A program made the translations under genes and the position numbers. A DNA stretch of 64,000 nucleotides from Bifidobacterium breve (GTDB lineage Bacteria > Actinomycetota > Actinomycetes > Nanopelagicales > Nanopelagicaceae). The stretch covers positions 48,193 through 112,192 of the forward strand of contig CAMDBB010000006.1 of NCBI GenBank assembly GCA_945889195.1, given 5' to 3'. Each line of letters starts with the position of its first letter. Positions within the stretch are counted from its first letter, which is position 1. Below, piece by piece: positions 55,022 to 64,000 of the stretch. The notes beneath the pieces are model-generated. The model did no database searches. It had not been told where the DNA came from and saw only the letters and a program-made list of their open reading frames with translations.

Positions 55022-56038
55022 ATGGCTGAACTGCGCGACTACACCTCTTTGCGTGTAGGTGGGCCTGCGCAGAAATTTGTAGAAGTTGGAACTGAAAGCC
55101 AAATCATTGCGGCGATTGAAGCTGCAGGAGATGCCCCAATCTTGATCATGGGTGGCGGCACAAATCTTTTAATCGCAGATAGCGGATTCGCCGGAGTTGT
55201 TATCCGAATTACCAATCACTCACTTCAGGCAGAAATTGATGCCTGCAGTGGAGCAACGCTCACGATTGGCGCTGGCGAAGATTGGGATGAGTTTGTCGCA
55301 ACAACTATCGACCGCGGCTTTGCCGGACTTGAAACTTTGAGTGGAATTCCCGGAACTGTGGGAGCTGCACCGATTCAAAATATCGGCGCCTATGGCCACG
55401 AAGTAGCGGAGTTCATTACCCGCGTGCGTACCTATGACCGCCAGAAGAAGGCAATCAAGACATTTACTAACCAGGAGTGCGAATTTGAATATCGCAATTC
55501 GCACTTTAAATCCCACCCTGGTCGTTATGTGGTCCTGGATGTGCAATTCAACTTACGTGAAGGCGAATTCACTACCCCCATTACTTACTCTGAACTTGCT
55601 GCCAAGTTAGGAATTTCAGTTGGCGAGAAGGCAAGCGTTACCGCCACTCGCAAAGCAGTCCTTGAGTTACGTGGTCAGAAAGGTATGTTGCTCAACCCTG
55701 ATGATAAGGATTCGTGGTCAGCGGGATCTTTCTTTACCAATCCAATTATTTCTACAGAGGTAGCAGCACAGTTACCTCAAGATGCACCATGTTGGCCAAC
55801 CGCTGATGGTCGCGTAAAAACCAGCGCTGCTTGGCTCATTGAAAACTCTGGAATCCATAAAGGAGATGCACATGGTGGCGCGCGCGTATCTTCAAAGCAT
55901 GTCTTGGCGCTCACAAACTCAGGAGATGCAACCGCATCAGATATTGCAGAGCTGGCAAAGAGCGCACAGCGCGCGGTCTACGAGAAGTTTGGAATTACTT
56001 TAGAGGCAGAGGTAAATCTGATTGGTATTACTCTGTAA
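55022..56038 (+). CDS. murB: UDP-N-acetylenolpyruvoylglucosamine reductase
   Basis: 338 residues. FAD-binding: [62 protein letters not shown]; catalytic Ser in [12 protein letters not shown]-terminal Glu in LEAEVNLIG. Makes UDP-MurNAc for peptidoglycan. ATG at 55022. It overlaps the convergent aminotransferase gene by 11 bases. Confidence 0.95.
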   Translation: MAELRDYTSLRVGGPAQKFVEVGTESQIIAAIEAAGDAPILIMGGGTNLLIADSGFAGVVIRITNHSLQAEIDACSGATLTIGAGEDWDEFVATTIDRGFAGLETLSGIPGTVGAAPIQNIGAYGHEVAEFITRVRTYDRQKKAIKTFTNQECEFEYRNSHFKSHPGRYVVLDVQFNLREGEFTTPITYSELAAKLGISVGEKASVTATRKAVLELRGQKGMLLNPDDKDSWSAGSFFTNPIISTEVAAQLPQDAPCWPTADGRVKTSAAWLIENSGIHKGDAHGGARVSSKHVLALTNSGDATASDIAELAKSAQRAVYEKFGITLEAEVNLIGITL

Positions 56039-57221
56039 GTAACTTTTTGATGCGGCCGATACCTTCGACGATATCTTCATCGCTAGTTGCATATGAAAAG
56101 CGTAGATAACCTGAAGGGCCAAAGGCTTCACCTGGTACAGCAGCAACTTCAACTTCTTCAAGGATCAAAGTCGCAAGTTCGGCAGAAGTCTGTGGAGTCT
56201 TACCGCGGATTGTCTTGCCAAGTACACCCTTGACTGATGGGTAGACATAGAAAGCACCTTGCGGGGTAGGACATTCAAATCCTGGAATCTGATTGAGCAA
56301 ACCGACGATTAACTTACGGCGTCGGTTAAAAGCTTCACCCATCTTGTGGACTGCATCAAGATTTCCGGTCAACGCGGCAATTGCTGCGCGCTGTGAAACG
56401 TTTGAAACATTTGATGTCAGGTGTGACTGTAAGTTTGTCGCAGCCTTGATGACATCCTTCGGCCCGATCATCCAGCCCACGCGCCACCCTGTCATTGCAT
56501 ATGTCTTGGCTACTCCATTAATGATGATGCAGGTATCTGCAAGGCCAGGAACTAGAACTGGAAGAGATGGGGCAGTAGCGCCGTCATAGAGAAGGTGCTC
56601 ATAGATTTCATCGCAGATTACCCAGATGTTGTTCTTGAGCGCCCATTCAGCAATCGCCTTCGATTGTTCAGAGGTGTAGACAGAACCAGTTGGGTTCGAT
56701 GGTGAACAGAAGAGCAACGCCTTTGTCTTTGGTGTACGCGCTGCCTCAAGTTGTTCGACAGTGACTAGATAATTCTGGGTTTCATCAGCAAATACTTCTA
56801 CGCTCTTTCCGCCAGCGAGTTTGATTGCTTCAGGATAGGTAGTCCAAAATGGTGAAGGAAGAAGAACTTCATCACCTGGATCAATAATGGATGCAAATGC
56901 TTGATAGACAGCTTGCTTGCCACCGTTGGTAACAAGAACTTGATCTACTGCAATCTCGTAATTGGAATCGCGCTTTGTCTTAGCAACGATTGCTTCACGC
57001 AACTCAGGTAGTCCAGCTGCTGGTGTGTAGCGATGATTTGCAACAACTTTGGAGGCAGCAACTGCTGCATCAACGATGTAATCAGGCGTTGGGAAATCTG
57101 GCTCTCCGGCGCCGAAGCCAATAACTGGACGTCCAGCTGCTTTGAGCGCCTTTGCCTTTGCATCGACTGCCAAAGTGGCTGATTCTGCGATTGCTGCGAT
57201 TCGTGCGGAGATTCTGCTCAT
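56028..57221 (-). CDS. aspC: class I aminotransferase, aspartate aminotransferase type
   Basis: 397 residues from the ATG at 57221, giving the usual [14 protein letters not shown] opening; a GTG 15 bases upstream is the alternative. PLP-binding Lys in [20 protein letters not shown], plus [24 protein letters not shown] and the C-terminal substrate Arg in [10 protein letters not shown]. Subgroup I-gamma type enzymes in Actinobacteria transaminate aspartate and sometimes prephenate. No Shine-Dalgarno is obvious, so a leaderless or weak start is possible. Confidence 0.92.
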   Translation of the reverse strand: MSRISARIAAIAESATLAVDAKAKALKAAGRPVIGFGAGEPDFPTPDYIVDAAVAASKVVANHRYTPAAGLPELREAIVAKTKRDSNYEIAVDQVLVTNGGKQAVYQAFASIIDPGDEVLLPSPFWTTYPEAIKLAGGKSVEVFADETQNYLVTVEQLEAARTPKTKALLFCSPSNPTGSVYTSEQSKAIAEWALKNNIWVICDEIYEHLLYDGATAPSLPVLVPGLADTCIIINGVAKTYAMTGWRVGWMIGPKDVIKAATNLQSHLTSNVSNVSQRAAIAALTGNLDAVHKMGEAFNRRRKLIVGLLNQIPGFECPTPQGAFYVYPSVKGVLGKTIRGKTPQTSAELATLILEEVEVAAVPGEAFGPSGYLRFSYATSDEDIVEGIGRIKKLLTE

Positions 57222-57372
57222 GGGGGAAGTCTGCACTATCGATGGGTGGGGCTGCGCGCTCAGAGTGAGTGGTCCGCAGCACCCAGTTTTACTCCGTGAG
57301 CCCCCTGCCCTTACACTTCGACGCTCACGAAGAGATTTTGGTTCGCCTTGGCGCGCCCGAAAATTTTCGCGA

Positions 57373-57446
57373 AGGGCAGTAGCTCAATTGGCTAGAGTTG
57401 CCGTCTCCAAAGCGGCCGGTTGGGGGTTCGAGTCCCTCCTGCCCTG
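57373..57446 (+). tRNA. tRNA-Trp (anticodon CCA)
   Basis: Acceptor AGGGCAG pairs with CTGCCCT, discriminator G, CCA not encoded. Anticodon stem GCCGT/GCGGC with loop CTCCAAA gives CCA. It precedes secE, the classic actinobacterial and wider bacterial arrangement. Confidence 0.97.
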
Positions 57447-57483
57447 CAAGACCGAATGAACGACGAAAGAGAAGGAACGCAAC

Positions 57484-57708
57484 ATGACTGATGCAGTTGA
57501 AGTTACCGAGGAGAAGCTCGGGATTTTCGCGCGCGTTGGACTTTTCTATCGCCAAGTATTGAGCGAACTCAAGAAAGTTGTATGGCCAACACGAAATATG
57601 TTGACCACATATACAGCTGTAGTTCTCGTCTTCGTAACCTTCGTCATCGCCGTTGTTTCAGTTATTGACTTGGTACTTACCAAAGTCGTCTTCTGGGTAT
57701 TTGGTTAA
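57484..57708 (+). CDS. secE: protein translocase subunit SecE
   Basis: 74 residues, single C-terminal membrane helix. Conserved [20 protein letters not shown] then the helix [19 protein letters not shown]. Clamps SecY in the Sec translocon. GAAGGA upstream of the ATG; overlaps nusG by one base (TAATG). Confidence 0.95.
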   Translation: MTDAVEVTEEKLGIFARVGLFYRQVLSELKKVVWPTRNMLTTYTAVVLVFVTFVIAVVSVIDLVLTKVVFWVFG

Positions 57709-58460
57709 TGGATATGACTGAAGAGACCACGCCAAAGCCAGATGCGTTCGAAGCAGCCCTTGCTGCCAACGCAGAAGAAATTTCATCACCTACGCCAGAA
57801 GTTTTGGAGACTCCTGTCGTAGAAGTTGCTGTCGATGATCTCGCTCTAGCCAGCGATGAAGATGGCGATATCGAATCTGATGAGAATGACCCAAACGCTG
57901 AGTTCCGTCGCACCCTTCGCGCTGCAATCGGAGATTGGTTTGTAGTCCACTCTTATGCAGGTTACGAGAAGAAGGTTAAGGGCAACCTGGCCAACCGAAT
58001 TCAGTCACTCAACATGGAAGATTACATTTTCCAGATTGAAGTTCCTGAAGAAGAAGTTATGGAAATCAAGAACGGCGCTCGCAAGATGGTCAAGCGCAAT
58101 ATCTACCCAGGTTACGTTCTCGTTCGCATGGATCTCACCGATGAATCTTGGTCTGTTGTCCGCAATACTCCAGGAGTTACAGGCTTCGTTGGAAACGCAC
58201 ACAACCCAAGTCCACTCAGCATGGATGATGTAGAGAAGATTCTTGCTCCACGTCCACAGAAGAAGGCTGATAAGGCCGATATTAAGTTTGTTGATTTCGA
58301 AGTTGGCGAATCAGTCACCGTTATGGATGGCCCATTTGCAACGCTTCCTGCATCAATTTCAGAGATCATGCCAGAGCAGGCAAAGCTCAAGGTATTGGTC
58401 TCTATCTTCGGCCGCGAAACTCCGGTCGAGCTTTCATTTAACCAAGTTCAGAAGCTTTAA
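57708..58460 (+). CDS. nusG: transcription termination/antitermination factor NusG
   Basis: 250 residues. An acidic N-terminal extension of about 70 residues (Glu/Asp-rich, as in other Actinobacteria) precedes the NGN domain beginning [40 protein letters not shown] and [10 protein letters not shown] follow. The KOW domain is [19 protein letters not shown] near residue 205. ATG 57708 or 57714 are both possible. Confidence 0.95.
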   Translation: MDMTEETTPKPDAFEAALAANAEEISSPTPEVLETPVVEVAVDDLALASDEDGDIESDENDPNAEFRRTLRAAIGDWFVVHSYAGYEKKVKGNLANRIQSLNMEDYIFQIEVPEEEVMEIKNGARKMVKRNIYPGYVLVRMDLTDESWSVVRNTPGVTGFVGNAHNPSPLSMDDVEKILAPRPQKKADKADIKFVDFEVGESVTVMDGPFATLPASISEIMPEQAKLKVLVSIFGRETPVELSFNQVQKL

Positions 58461-58487
58461 GAACGAAACCAAGAAAAGAGAAGAGAA

Positions 58488-58916
58488 ATGGCACCAAAGA
58501 AGAAGGTCACCGGATTCATTAAGTTGCAGATCCAGGCTGGAGCAGCAACACCTGCGCCACCAGTAGGTCCAGCGCTTGGTCAGCATGGTGTCAACATCAT
58601 GGAATTCGTCAAGGCATATAACGCTGCGACCGAATCACAAAAGGGCCAGATCATCCCTGTGGAGATCACTGTTTATGAAGATCGTTCATTCGACTTCATC
58701 ACAAAGACTCCTCCAGCATCACGTCTTATCTTGAAGGCTGCTGGAATCGAAAAGGGCTCTGCTATCCCTCACAAAAATAAGGTTGCCAACATTTCAATGG
58801 CTCAGGTCAAGGAAATCGCAACAACAAAGATGTCTGACCTCAATGCAAACGATATCGATGCAGCAGCAAAGATCATCGCCGGTACAGCTCGCTCAATGGG
58901 AATCACAGTCTCATAG
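58488..58916 (+). CDS. rplK: 50S ribosomal protein L11
   Basis: 142 residues. [20 protein letters not shown] and [20 protein letters not shown] are the N-terminal signature with the conserved prolines; C-terminal rRNA-binding part includes [19 protein letters not shown] and [12 protein letters not shown]. Part of the GTPase-associated centre. GAGAAGAGAA upstream acts as Shine-Dalgarno. Confidence 0.97.
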   Translation: MAPKKKVTGFIKLQIQAGAATPAPPVGPALGQHGVNIMEFVKAYNAATESQKGQIIPVEITVYEDRSFDFITKTPPASRLILKAAGIEKGSAIPHKNKVANISMAQVKEIATTKMSDLNANDIDAAAKIIAGTARSMGITVS

Positions 58917-58949
58917 GTAAATTTCTTGGCGTCACGGTGACGTCAAGAT

Positions 58950-58979
58950 GTGGGAGAACCGCGCTGGTTCGCTAACCAC
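58950..58979 (+). promoter_or_regulatory. probable L1-binding autoregulatory hairpin between rplK and rplA
   Basis: GTGG (58950-58953) pairs with CCAC (58976-58979) and AACC with GGTT, with an asymmetric internal loop GAG / CGCTAA. GUGGGAG...UAACCAC resembles the L1 site of 23S rRNA, so it may let L1 repress its own translation. A second, 10-bp hairpin with one G-T pair lies just before it (58925-58947). The 101-base gap has no other feature but a Shine-Dalgarno. Confidence 0.55.
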
Positions 58980-59017
58980 AACCCCAAGCTCTACTTCGGT
59001 AGAGGAAGAAGGAAGAA

Positions 59018-59722
59018 ATGAAGCGCTCAAAGAAGTACACAGAAGTAGCAGCGAAGGTCATTAAGGACCACCTCTACACACCTCTTCAGGCAGTAACACT
59101 TGCCAAAGAGACAACAACAACTAAGTACGACTCAACTATTGAAGTTGCTCTCGTTCTTGGCGTTGATCCAAAGAAGGCAGACCAAGCAATCCGTTCAACA
59201 GTGAACTTGCCACACGGAACAGGTAAGACTGCTCGCGTATTGGTATTTGCTAACGGAGAGCGCGCTGATGAAGCTCGCGCAGCTGGCGCAGATATCGTTG
59301 GTGGAGATGAACTCATCGACGAAGTTTCAAAGGGCCGCCTCGACTTCGATGCAGTTGTTGCAACACCAGATTTGATGGCCAAGGTTGGTCGTCTCGGTAA
59401 GGTCCTCGGAACACGTGGATTGATGCCAAACCCAAAGACTGGAACAGTGACAACAGATGTCACTAAGGCAGTTAATGAAATCAAGGGCGGAAAGATTGAA
59501 TTCCGCGTTGATAAGAACTCAAACCTTCACTTCATCATCGGCAAGGCATCATTTACTGCAGATCAACTCGCAGATAACTATGCAGCAGCAGTTGAAGAAG
59601 TTCTTCGTGTGAAGCCAAACTCTTCAAAGGGTCGCTACATTCAGAAGGCTGTCGTCTCATCATCAATGGGACCTGGAATCGCTGTAGATCCAAACCTCAC
59701 ACGCGAACCAGCAGCAAACTAA
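59018..59722 (+). CDS. rplA: 50S ribosomal protein L1
   Basis: 234 residues. [20 protein letters not shown] opening, [20 protein letters not shown] with [40 protein letters not shown] and [20 protein letters not shown] all match L1. Binds 23S rRNA at the L1 stalk and, in many bacteria, its own mRNA. GAAGGAAGAA precedes the ATG. Confidence 0.97.
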   Translation: MKRSKKYTEVAAKVIKDHLYTPLQAVTLAKETTTTKYDSTIEVALVLGVDPKKADQAIRSTVNLPHGTGKTARVLVFANGERADEARAAGADIVGGDELIDEVSKGRLDFDAVVATPDLMAKVGRLGKVLGTRGLMPNPKTGTVTTDVTKAVNEIKGGKIEFRVDKNSNLHFIIGKASFTADQLADNYAAAVEEVLRVKPNSSKGRYIQKAVVSSSMGPGIAVDPNLTREPAAN

Positions 59723-59728
59723 CCTTTT

Positions 59729-59765
59729 TAAGCAGGGGATTTGACCAGTTCAGCTCCCCTGCTTA
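59729..59765 (+). terminator. long hairpin after rplA
   Basis: TAAGCAGGGGA and TCCCCTGCTTA form an 11-bp perfect stem with a 15-base loop, 7 bases after the rplA stop. No T-run follows, as often in Actinobacteria; it may separate rplKA from rplJL. Confidence 0.6.
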
Positions 59766-59775
59766 AGATTTAGCC

Positions 59776-59959
59776 ATAACCAAAGACCGCAGGTCTGATC
59801 TCGCAAGAGTGAAGATAATTGAGGAATCTCAGCCCGCGTAGGTGTTCACATTAATCCGTGCGCATTTACGCGTTACGGATTTTTTATTTCCTGCGGTTGC
59901 CCAGTGGCAATAGAGCGAAAGCATCCATTGCTAATCAAACTAGAGGAAAGGTGAACCGA
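59776..59959 (+). ncRNA. L10 (rplJL) leader, cis-regulatory RNA
   Basis: ACCGCAGG (59786-59793) and CCTGCGGT (59890-59897) form a long-range stem, followed by TGCCCAGTGG. The AACCAAAGACCGCAGG / CCTGCGGTTGCCCAG pattern is that of the ribosomal L10 leader that binds the L10-(L12)4 complex. The leader occupies the 237-base gap before rplJ. An open frame runs through its 3' part into rplJ but is not coding. Confidence 0.75.
59853..59888 (+). terminator. terminator-like hairpin inside the L10 leader
   Basis: AATCCGT (59853-59859) pairs with ACGGATT (59875-59881), with an inner GCG/CGC extension, followed by TTTTTATTT. It lies inside the L10 leader's long-range stem, so L10 binding could decide whether transcription continues into rplJL. 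Confidence 0.65.
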
Positions 59960-60619
59960 ATGGCTCGCCCAGATAAAGCAGCAGCAGTTGCTGAACTGAC
60001 AGAAGATTTCAAGTCAGCTACTGCTACATACCTCACCGAATATCGCGGTCTTACCGTGACATCGATGAAGCAGCTACGTCGCAGCCTTGGTGCAGATACC
60101 AAGTACAGCGTCGTAAAGAACACTCTTACAAAGATTGCAGCGAAGAACGCTGGCGTTGATCTCTCAGATGATCTTCTTGCCGGTCCATCAGCTGTTGCAT
60201 TCATTAAGGGCGATGCAATCGATGCTGCTCGTAACCTCAAGAACTTCCAGAAGGAGAACCCACTTCTTATCATCAAGGGTGGAATCTACGAAGGAAAGTT
60301 CGTTACAACAGCAGAAATCATGAAGCTCGCAGACCTCGAGTCACGCGAAGTACTTCTTGCAAAGCTTGCTGGCGCAATGAAGGGATCGCTTGCTAAGGCA
60401 GCGCGTACCTTCGATGCACTTCGCATCAAGATGGAAGCAGGAGCACCAGCTCCCGTCGCAGCAGCTGTGGTTGAAACCCCAGCAGTAGTTGAACCAGCAG
60501 CTGAAGTTGCTGTGTCCGAGCCAGAAGCTCTCGCCGAGGTGGCAGAGGTTCCAGCTCAAGTTGAAACCACAGAAGAAGTGGTTGCAACAGAAACACCAGC
60601 AGAAACTCCAGCGGAATAA
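59960..60619 (+). CDS. rplJ: 50S ribosomal protein L10
   Basis: 219 residues from the ATG at 59960, which has GAGGAAAGGTG upstream. [39 protein letters not shown] and [15 protein letters not shown] are the L10 N-terminal core. The C-terminal L7/L12-binding helix is followed by an unusually long Ala/Val/Glu-rich tail of about 45 residues. The open reading frame continues 34 codons upstream but that part is the structured leader. Confidence 0.95.
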   Translation: MARPDKAAAVAELTEDFKSATATYLTEYRGLTVTSMKQLRRSLGADTKYSVVKNTLTKIAAKNAGVDLSDDLLAGPSAVAFIKGDAIDAARNLKNFQKENPLLIIKGGIYEGKFVTTAEIMKLADLESREVLLAKLAGAMKGSLAKAARTFDALRIKMEAGAPAPVAAAVVETPAVVEPAAEVAVSEPEALAEVAEVPAQVETTEEVVATETPAETPAE

Positions 60620-60637
60620 AGAAAAGGAAAATATAAA

Positions 60638-61021
60638 ATGGCAAAGCTCTCACAAGCAGATTTGATGACACAGTTCAAGGAAATGTCACTTGTTGAACTC
60701 TCAGAGTTCGTCAAGGCATTTGAAACTGAGTTCGATGTAACAGCTGCAGCACCAGTTGCAGCAGCAGGTGGCGCAGCAGCAGCAGGCGGCGGCGCAGCCG
60801 AAGCACAGGATGAATTCACAGTTATCCTCGAAGATGCAGGTTCACAGAAGATTGCGGTTATCAAGGAAGTACGTAACCTCAACTCTGCACTTGGTCTTAA
60901 GGAAGCTAAGGATCTTGTTGATGCGACTCCAGCTACCCTTCTTGAGAAGGTCAACAAGGAGACAGCAGATAAGGCAAAGGCAGCCCTCGAAGCAGCTGGC
61001 GCAAAGGTCACGCTCAAGTAA
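60638..61021 (+). CDS. rplL: 50S ribosomal protein L7/L12
   Basis: 127 residues. N-terminal dimerisation domain [20 protein letters not shown], Ala/Gly hinge, and the C-terminal domain [20 protein letters not shown] with [21 protein letters not shown]. Ribosomal stalk protein recruiting translation factors. AAAGGAAAATATAAA precedes the ATG. Confidence 0.97.
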   Translation: MAKLSQADLMTQFKEMSLVELSEFVKAFETEFDVTAAAPVAAAGGAAAAGGGAAEAQDEFTVILEDAGSQKIAVIKEVRNLNSALGLKEAKDLVDATPATLLEKVNKETADKAKAALEAAGAKVTLK

Positions 61022-61031
61022 GTTTGAGAAG

Positions 61032-61068
61032 AAAAGGCCCGGCCCCCGCGTGGGACCGGGCCTTTTTT
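61032..61068 (+). terminator. intrinsic terminator between rplL and rpoB
   Basis: AAAAGGCCCGG pairs with CCGGGCCTTTT (11 bp, extended by an inner CCC/GGG) and a run of six T follows. Some read-through is expected, since rpoB is usually expressed partly from the rplJL promoter. Confidence 0.92.
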
Positions 61069-61250
61069 ATCCCCAATTGGCAGACAAAGTGCCATCGATG
61101 GGGGTATAAGAGGTCGGTTTGCCCCTAGAGGGGGTGAGCCGATACTCTTCCCCTTCGCATATTTTCAACTGAGGGTCTTTGCATATAGCGGCGGCGACCT
61201 TCTAGATGTGCGTGTCCACATAAATGTGAACTTGTCTGAAAGGACATCTC
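61069..61250 (+). promoter_or_regulatory. rpoB leader region with weak promoter candidate
   Basis: About 180 bases between the terminator and rpoB. TTTTCA (61162-61167) and TATAGC (61184-61189), 16 bases apart, are a weak promoter match. CCCCTAGAGGGG near 61124 is a short inverted repeat. No gene seen. Confidence 0.3.
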
Positions 61251-64000
61251 TTGGCCGCGAAAAAGAGTTCAACTGCCCCACGCCGTATTTCATTCGCAAA
61301 GATCCGTGAACCCCTAGAAGTTCCTAACCTGCTCGCGCTGCAAGTTGAAAGCGTTGACTGGTTGTTAGGTAACGACGCATGGCGATCACGTCTAGCGGAG
61401 ACAACCAACACAAATCGAGGAGAACTTCCTTCGAAGTCTGGTTTGGAAGAAATCTTTGAAGAGATTTCACCAATCGAAGATTTCCAGGGAACGATGTCAC
61501 TTTCATTCCGTGACCACCGCTTTGAGCCACCTAAGTATTCAATCGCAGATTGCAAAGAGCGCGACATGACTTACGCGCAGCCACTCTTCGTAACTGCTGA
61601 ATTCACCAATAACGAGACTGGCGAAATTAAATCGCAGACAGTCTTCATGGGTGACTTCCCAGTAATGACACCACGCGGAACCTTCGTAATCAACGGAACA
61701 GAACGCGTTGTTGTTTCTCAGATTGTTCGTTCACCTGGTGTCTACTTCGAACGCCAGATTGAAAAGACTTCAGATAAAGATGTATTCACTTCAAAGATCA
61801 TCCCAAGCCGCGGCGCTTGGCTTGAGTTCGAAGTTGATAAGAAGGATCTCGTTGGCGTTCGCATCGACCGCAAGCGTAAGCAATCAGTAACAGTATTCCT
61901 CAAGGCACTTGGTTGGACCGATGAACAGATTCGTGAAGAATTTGGTGACTTCGCTTCAATGATGGCTACTCTTGATAAAGATACAGTCAAGACACAAGAT
62001 GAAGCGCTTCTCGATATCTATCGCAAGATGCGTCCCGGCGAACCTCCTACAAAGGAAGCAGCCCAGAACCTCATTGAAAACCTTTACTTCAATGGAAAGC
62101 GTTATGACTTGGCCAAGGTCGGTCGCTTTAAGGTTAATAAGAAGCTCGGTCTTGATCTTGAGCTCTCACAGAGCATGCTCACAATTTCAGATATCGTCGC
62201 AACGCTTCGCTACCTCGTAGCGCTTCACCGCGGCGATCTCACGATGGAATACGGCCGCGAAGTTCGCGTTGAAAAGGACGATATCGATCACCTCGGTAAC
62301 CGTCGCTTGCGTACCGTTGGTGAATTGATTCAAAACCAGGTTCGTATCGGTCTCTCACGTATGGAACGTGTAGTCCGCGAACGTATGACAACACAGGATG
62401 TAGAAGCGATTACTCCTCAGACACTGATCAACATCCGTCCGGTTGTTGCATCAATCAAGGAGTTCTTCGGAACATCTCAGTTGTCACAGTTCATGGATCA
62501 GACAAACCCACTTTCTGGACTCACACACAAGCGTCGTCTATCAGCGCTCGGACCTGGAGGTCTCTCACGTGACCGCGCAGGCTTCGAAGTTCGTGACGTT
62601 CACCCATCTCACTACGGACGTATGTGCCCAATTGAAACTCCTGAAGGACCAAACATCGGTCTTATCGGTTCACTTGCAACATATGGTCGCGTAACTGCAT
62701 TTGGTTTTATCGAAACTCCTTATCGCAAAGTTGTAAAGGGTAAGGTCACCGATCAGGTTGATTATCTAACAGCTGATGAAGAAGACGAACACATCATTGC
62801 TCAGGCAAATGCTCCACTTACAGATGACAATCACTTCGCAGAAGCGCGCGTACTCGTACGTCGTCGTGGTGGCGAAGTTGAATACATCATCGCTGATGAA
62901 GTGGATTACATGGACGTTTCACCACGTCAGATGGTTTCTGTCGCAACAGCGATGATTCCATTCCTCGAGCACGATGATGCAAACCGCGCACTCATGGGTT
63001 CTAACATGATGCGTCAGTCAGTTCCTTTGATGCGCGCTGAAGCGCCATTTATCGGAACAGGTATGGAATTCCGCGCAGCAGTCGATGCTGGCGATGTTCT
63101 TACTGCGACTAAGGCTGGCGTAGTTACTGAAGTATCTGCTGACGAAGTTAAGGTCATGGCAGATGACAGCACCTACCAAACTTATTCACTCGCTAAGTTC
63201 ACTCGTTCAAACCAAGGAACGTCTTACAACCAGAAGGTTGTTGTCACCGAAGGTCAGAAGCTTGAAGTTGGCTCAGTAATCGCAGATGGTCCATGTACAC
63301 AGAACGGCGAAATGGCTCTTGGTAAGAACCTCCTCGTGGCATTTATGTCATGGGAAGGCCACAACTACGAAGATGCGATCATCCTTTCGCAGCGTCTTGT
63401 ACAAGACGATGTACTCACATCAATTCACATTGAAGAGTACGAAGTTGATGCTCGCGACACCAAGCTTGGTGCCGAAGAGATCACTCGCGATATCCCGAAC
63501 GTTTCTGAAGAAGTTCTTGCCGACCTCGACGAGCGCGGAATCATCCGCGTTGGCGCCGATGTTGTGCCAGGCGACATCTTGGTTGGAAAGGTAACTCCTA
63601 AGGGAGAAACTGAACTCACACCAGAAGAGCGTCTGCTCCGTGCAATCTTCGGCGAGAAGGCTCGCGAAGTTCGCGATACATCACTCAAGGTTCCACACGG
63701 TGAATCAGGAAAAGTAATCGGCGTAAAGATCTTCGAATCTGAAGAAGGCTTCGAGCTTCCAGCAGGCGTTAACCAGTTGGTTCGCGTCTATGTTGCACAG
63801 AAGCGCAAGATCCAAGATGGTGACAAGCTCGCTGGTCGCCACGGTAACAAGGGTGTTATCTCAAAGATTCTTCCAGTTGAAGATATGCCATTCCTTGAAG
63901 ATGGAACTCCAGTCGATGTTGTCTTGAACCCACTTGGTGTTCCAGGACGTATGAACGTCGGACAGGTTCTTGAAATGCACCTCGGTTGGGTTGCAAAGAC
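61251..64000 (+). CDS. rpoB: DNA-directed RNA polymerase beta subunit, 3' truncated by window edge
   Basis: About 916 codons are present and the frame is open at the window end (usual length about 1160). The TTG at 61251, AAAGGA 6 bases upstream, gives the actinobacterial opening [20 protein letters not shown]. The rifampicin region (62460-62680) reads [20 protein letters not shown] followed by [19 protein letters not shown]; Asp516, His526 and Ser531 (E. coli numbering) are unchanged, predicting a sensitive form. Later motifs [20 protein letters not shown] and [18 protein letters not shown] are intact. Confidence 0.97.
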   Translation, partial: MAAKKSSTAPRRISFAKIREPLEVPNLLALQVESVDWLLGNDAWRSRLAETTNTNRGELPSKSGLEEIFEEISPIEDFQGTMSLSFRDHRFEPPKYSIADCKERDMTYAQPLFVTAEFTNNETGEIKSQTVFMGDFPVMTPRGTFVINGTERVVVSQIVRSPGVYFERQIEKTSDKDVFTSKIIPSRGAWLEFEVDKKDLVGVRIDRKRKQSVTVFLKALGWTDEQIREEFGDFASMMATLDKDTVKTQDEALLDIYRKMRPGEPPTKEAAQNLIENLYFNGKRYDLAKVGRFKVNKKLGLDLELSQSMLTISDIVATLRYLVALHRGDLTMEYGREVRVEKDDIDHLGNRRLRTVGELIQNQVRIGLSRMERVVRERMTTQDVEAITPQTLINIRPVVASIKEFFGTSQLSQFMDQTNPLSGLTHKRRLSALGPGGLSRDRAGFEVRDVHPSHYGRMCPIETPEGPNIGLIGSLATYGRVTAFGFIETPYRKVVKGKVTDQVDYLTADEEDEHIIAQANAPLTDDNHFAEARVLVRRRGGEVEYIIADEVDYMDVSPRQMVSVATAMIPFLEHDDANRALMGSNMMRQSVPLMRAEAPFIGTGMEFRAAVDAGDVLTATKAGVVTEVSADEVKVMADDSTYQTYSLAKFTRSNQGTSYNQKVVVTEGQKLEVGSVIADGPCTQNGEMALGKNLLVAFMSWEGHNYEDAIILSQRLVQDDVLTSIHIEEYEVDARDTKLGAEEITRDIPNVSEEVLADLDERGIIRVGADVVPGDILVGKVTPKGETELTPEERLLRAIFGEKAREVRDTSLKVPHGESGKVIGVKIFESEEGFELPAGVNQLVRVYVAQKRKIQDGDKLAGRHGNKGVISKILPVEDMPFLEDGTPVDVVLNPLGVPGRMNVGQVLEMHLGWVAK

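Noticed and set aside
59858..59959. 34-codon N-terminal extension of L10
   Set aside because: It falls in the structured L10 leader with a terminator hairpin; a good Shine-Dalgarno and the standard L10 start lie at 59960.
60556..61095. 179-codon open frame antisense to rplL
   Set aside because: It is the shadow of the Ala/Gly-rich rplL and the terminator; no start signal or family match.
61094..61135. GGGGGTATAAG and CCCCTAGAGGGG as further CstR-type operators
   Set aside because: Neither is a full ATACCC...GGGTAT palindrome; they stand before rpoB, where sulfur control is implausible.
1..64000. CRISPR arrays, insertion sequences, phage or toxin-antitoxin genes
   Set aside because: No repeated spacer-like units, transposase or integrase motifs, or small antitoxin-toxin pairs were seen; the window reads as chromosomal core and sugar/sulfur accessory genes.

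Overview
The window comes from a low-GC (roughly 45-50% by eye), compact actinobacterial genome. Evidence for Actinobacteria: the rpmG-hadAB-like-murB / tRNA-Trp-secE-nusG-rplK-rplA-rplJ-rplL-rpoB neighbourhood, a long acidic N-terminal extension on NusG, frequent GTG and TTG starts, and menaquinone as the quinone. Stop and start codons overlap almost everywhere (ATGA, TAATG, GTGA) and convergent genes overlap, as in streamlined genomes. The combination fits the freshwater acI lineage (Nanopelagicales, Planktophila/Nanopelagicus type), but that placement is inference; no rRNA is present to settle it. No insertion sequence, prophage, integrase or CRISPR array was seen.

Layout. 1-2.1 kb: end of a cytochrome c maturation cluster (resB, ccsA) and a small membrane protein. 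2.1-10.1 kb: menaquinone biosynthesis (menA, menE, menB, menC, menD, menF, menG) interrupted by a biotin transporter gene, bioY. menA appears to start at a rare AUU codon. menG is much more GC-rich than its surroundings. 10.1-26.2 kb: a complete 14-gene nuoABCDEFGHIJKLMN operon ending in a polyprenyl diphosphate synthase gene, which would supply the menaquinone side chain. The first 26 kb therefore holds most of a respiratory chain's quinone reduction and quinone synthesis machinery.

26-32.4 kb: RarD-type transporter, YajQ, an FMN-dependent L-lactate dehydrogenase-type enzyme with an SDR, tRNA-Tyr, and a polar amino acid ABC transporter closed by a strong bidirectional terminator. 32.4-42.6 kb: two divergent operons that together encode a ribose-type sugar ABC transporter and what looks like a complete non-phosphorylating L-fucose (or related 6-deoxysugar) pathway: mutarotase, aldose dehydrogenase, lactonase, fuconate dehydratase, 2-keto-3-deoxyfuconate dehydrogenase and a diketo-acid hydrolase, giving pyruvate and L-lactate. 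A perfect 12-bp palindrome lies between the divergent starts. 42.7-47.1 kb: a second sugar ABC transporter (Tat-exported binding protein, two permeases, no ATPase) and a FUSC-like membrane protein.

47.1-52.9 kb: the most unusual region. A perfect 16-bp ATACCCC-type palindrome precedes a run of ten tightly packed genes: a 38-residue Cys-rich protein, a CsoR-family repressor with the two cysteines but not the histidine of copper sensors (so CstR-like, persulfide sensing), a rhodanese lipoprotein, a CoA-disulfide/persulfide reductase fused to rhodanese, a second Cys-rich small protein paralogous to the first, an ICMT-like membrane methyltransferase, a CPVC membrane protein, thioredoxin, a soluble methyltransferase and a quinone oxidoreductase-like protein. 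I read this as a reactive sulfur species response operon with several uncharacterised parts.

52.9-64 kb: tRNA-Thr, tRNA-Met, rpmG, a hadAB-like dehydratase pair, a fusion of a cysteinyl-tRNA-synthetase-like tail to a glycosyltransferase-like domain, murB, an aminotransferase, tRNA-Trp, and the secE-nusG-rplK-rplA-rplJ-rplL-rpoB block. This block carries an L1-site-like hairpin between rplK and rplA, an L10 leader containing an internal terminator-like hairpin, and a terminator between rplL and the TTG-started rpoB, which runs off the window.
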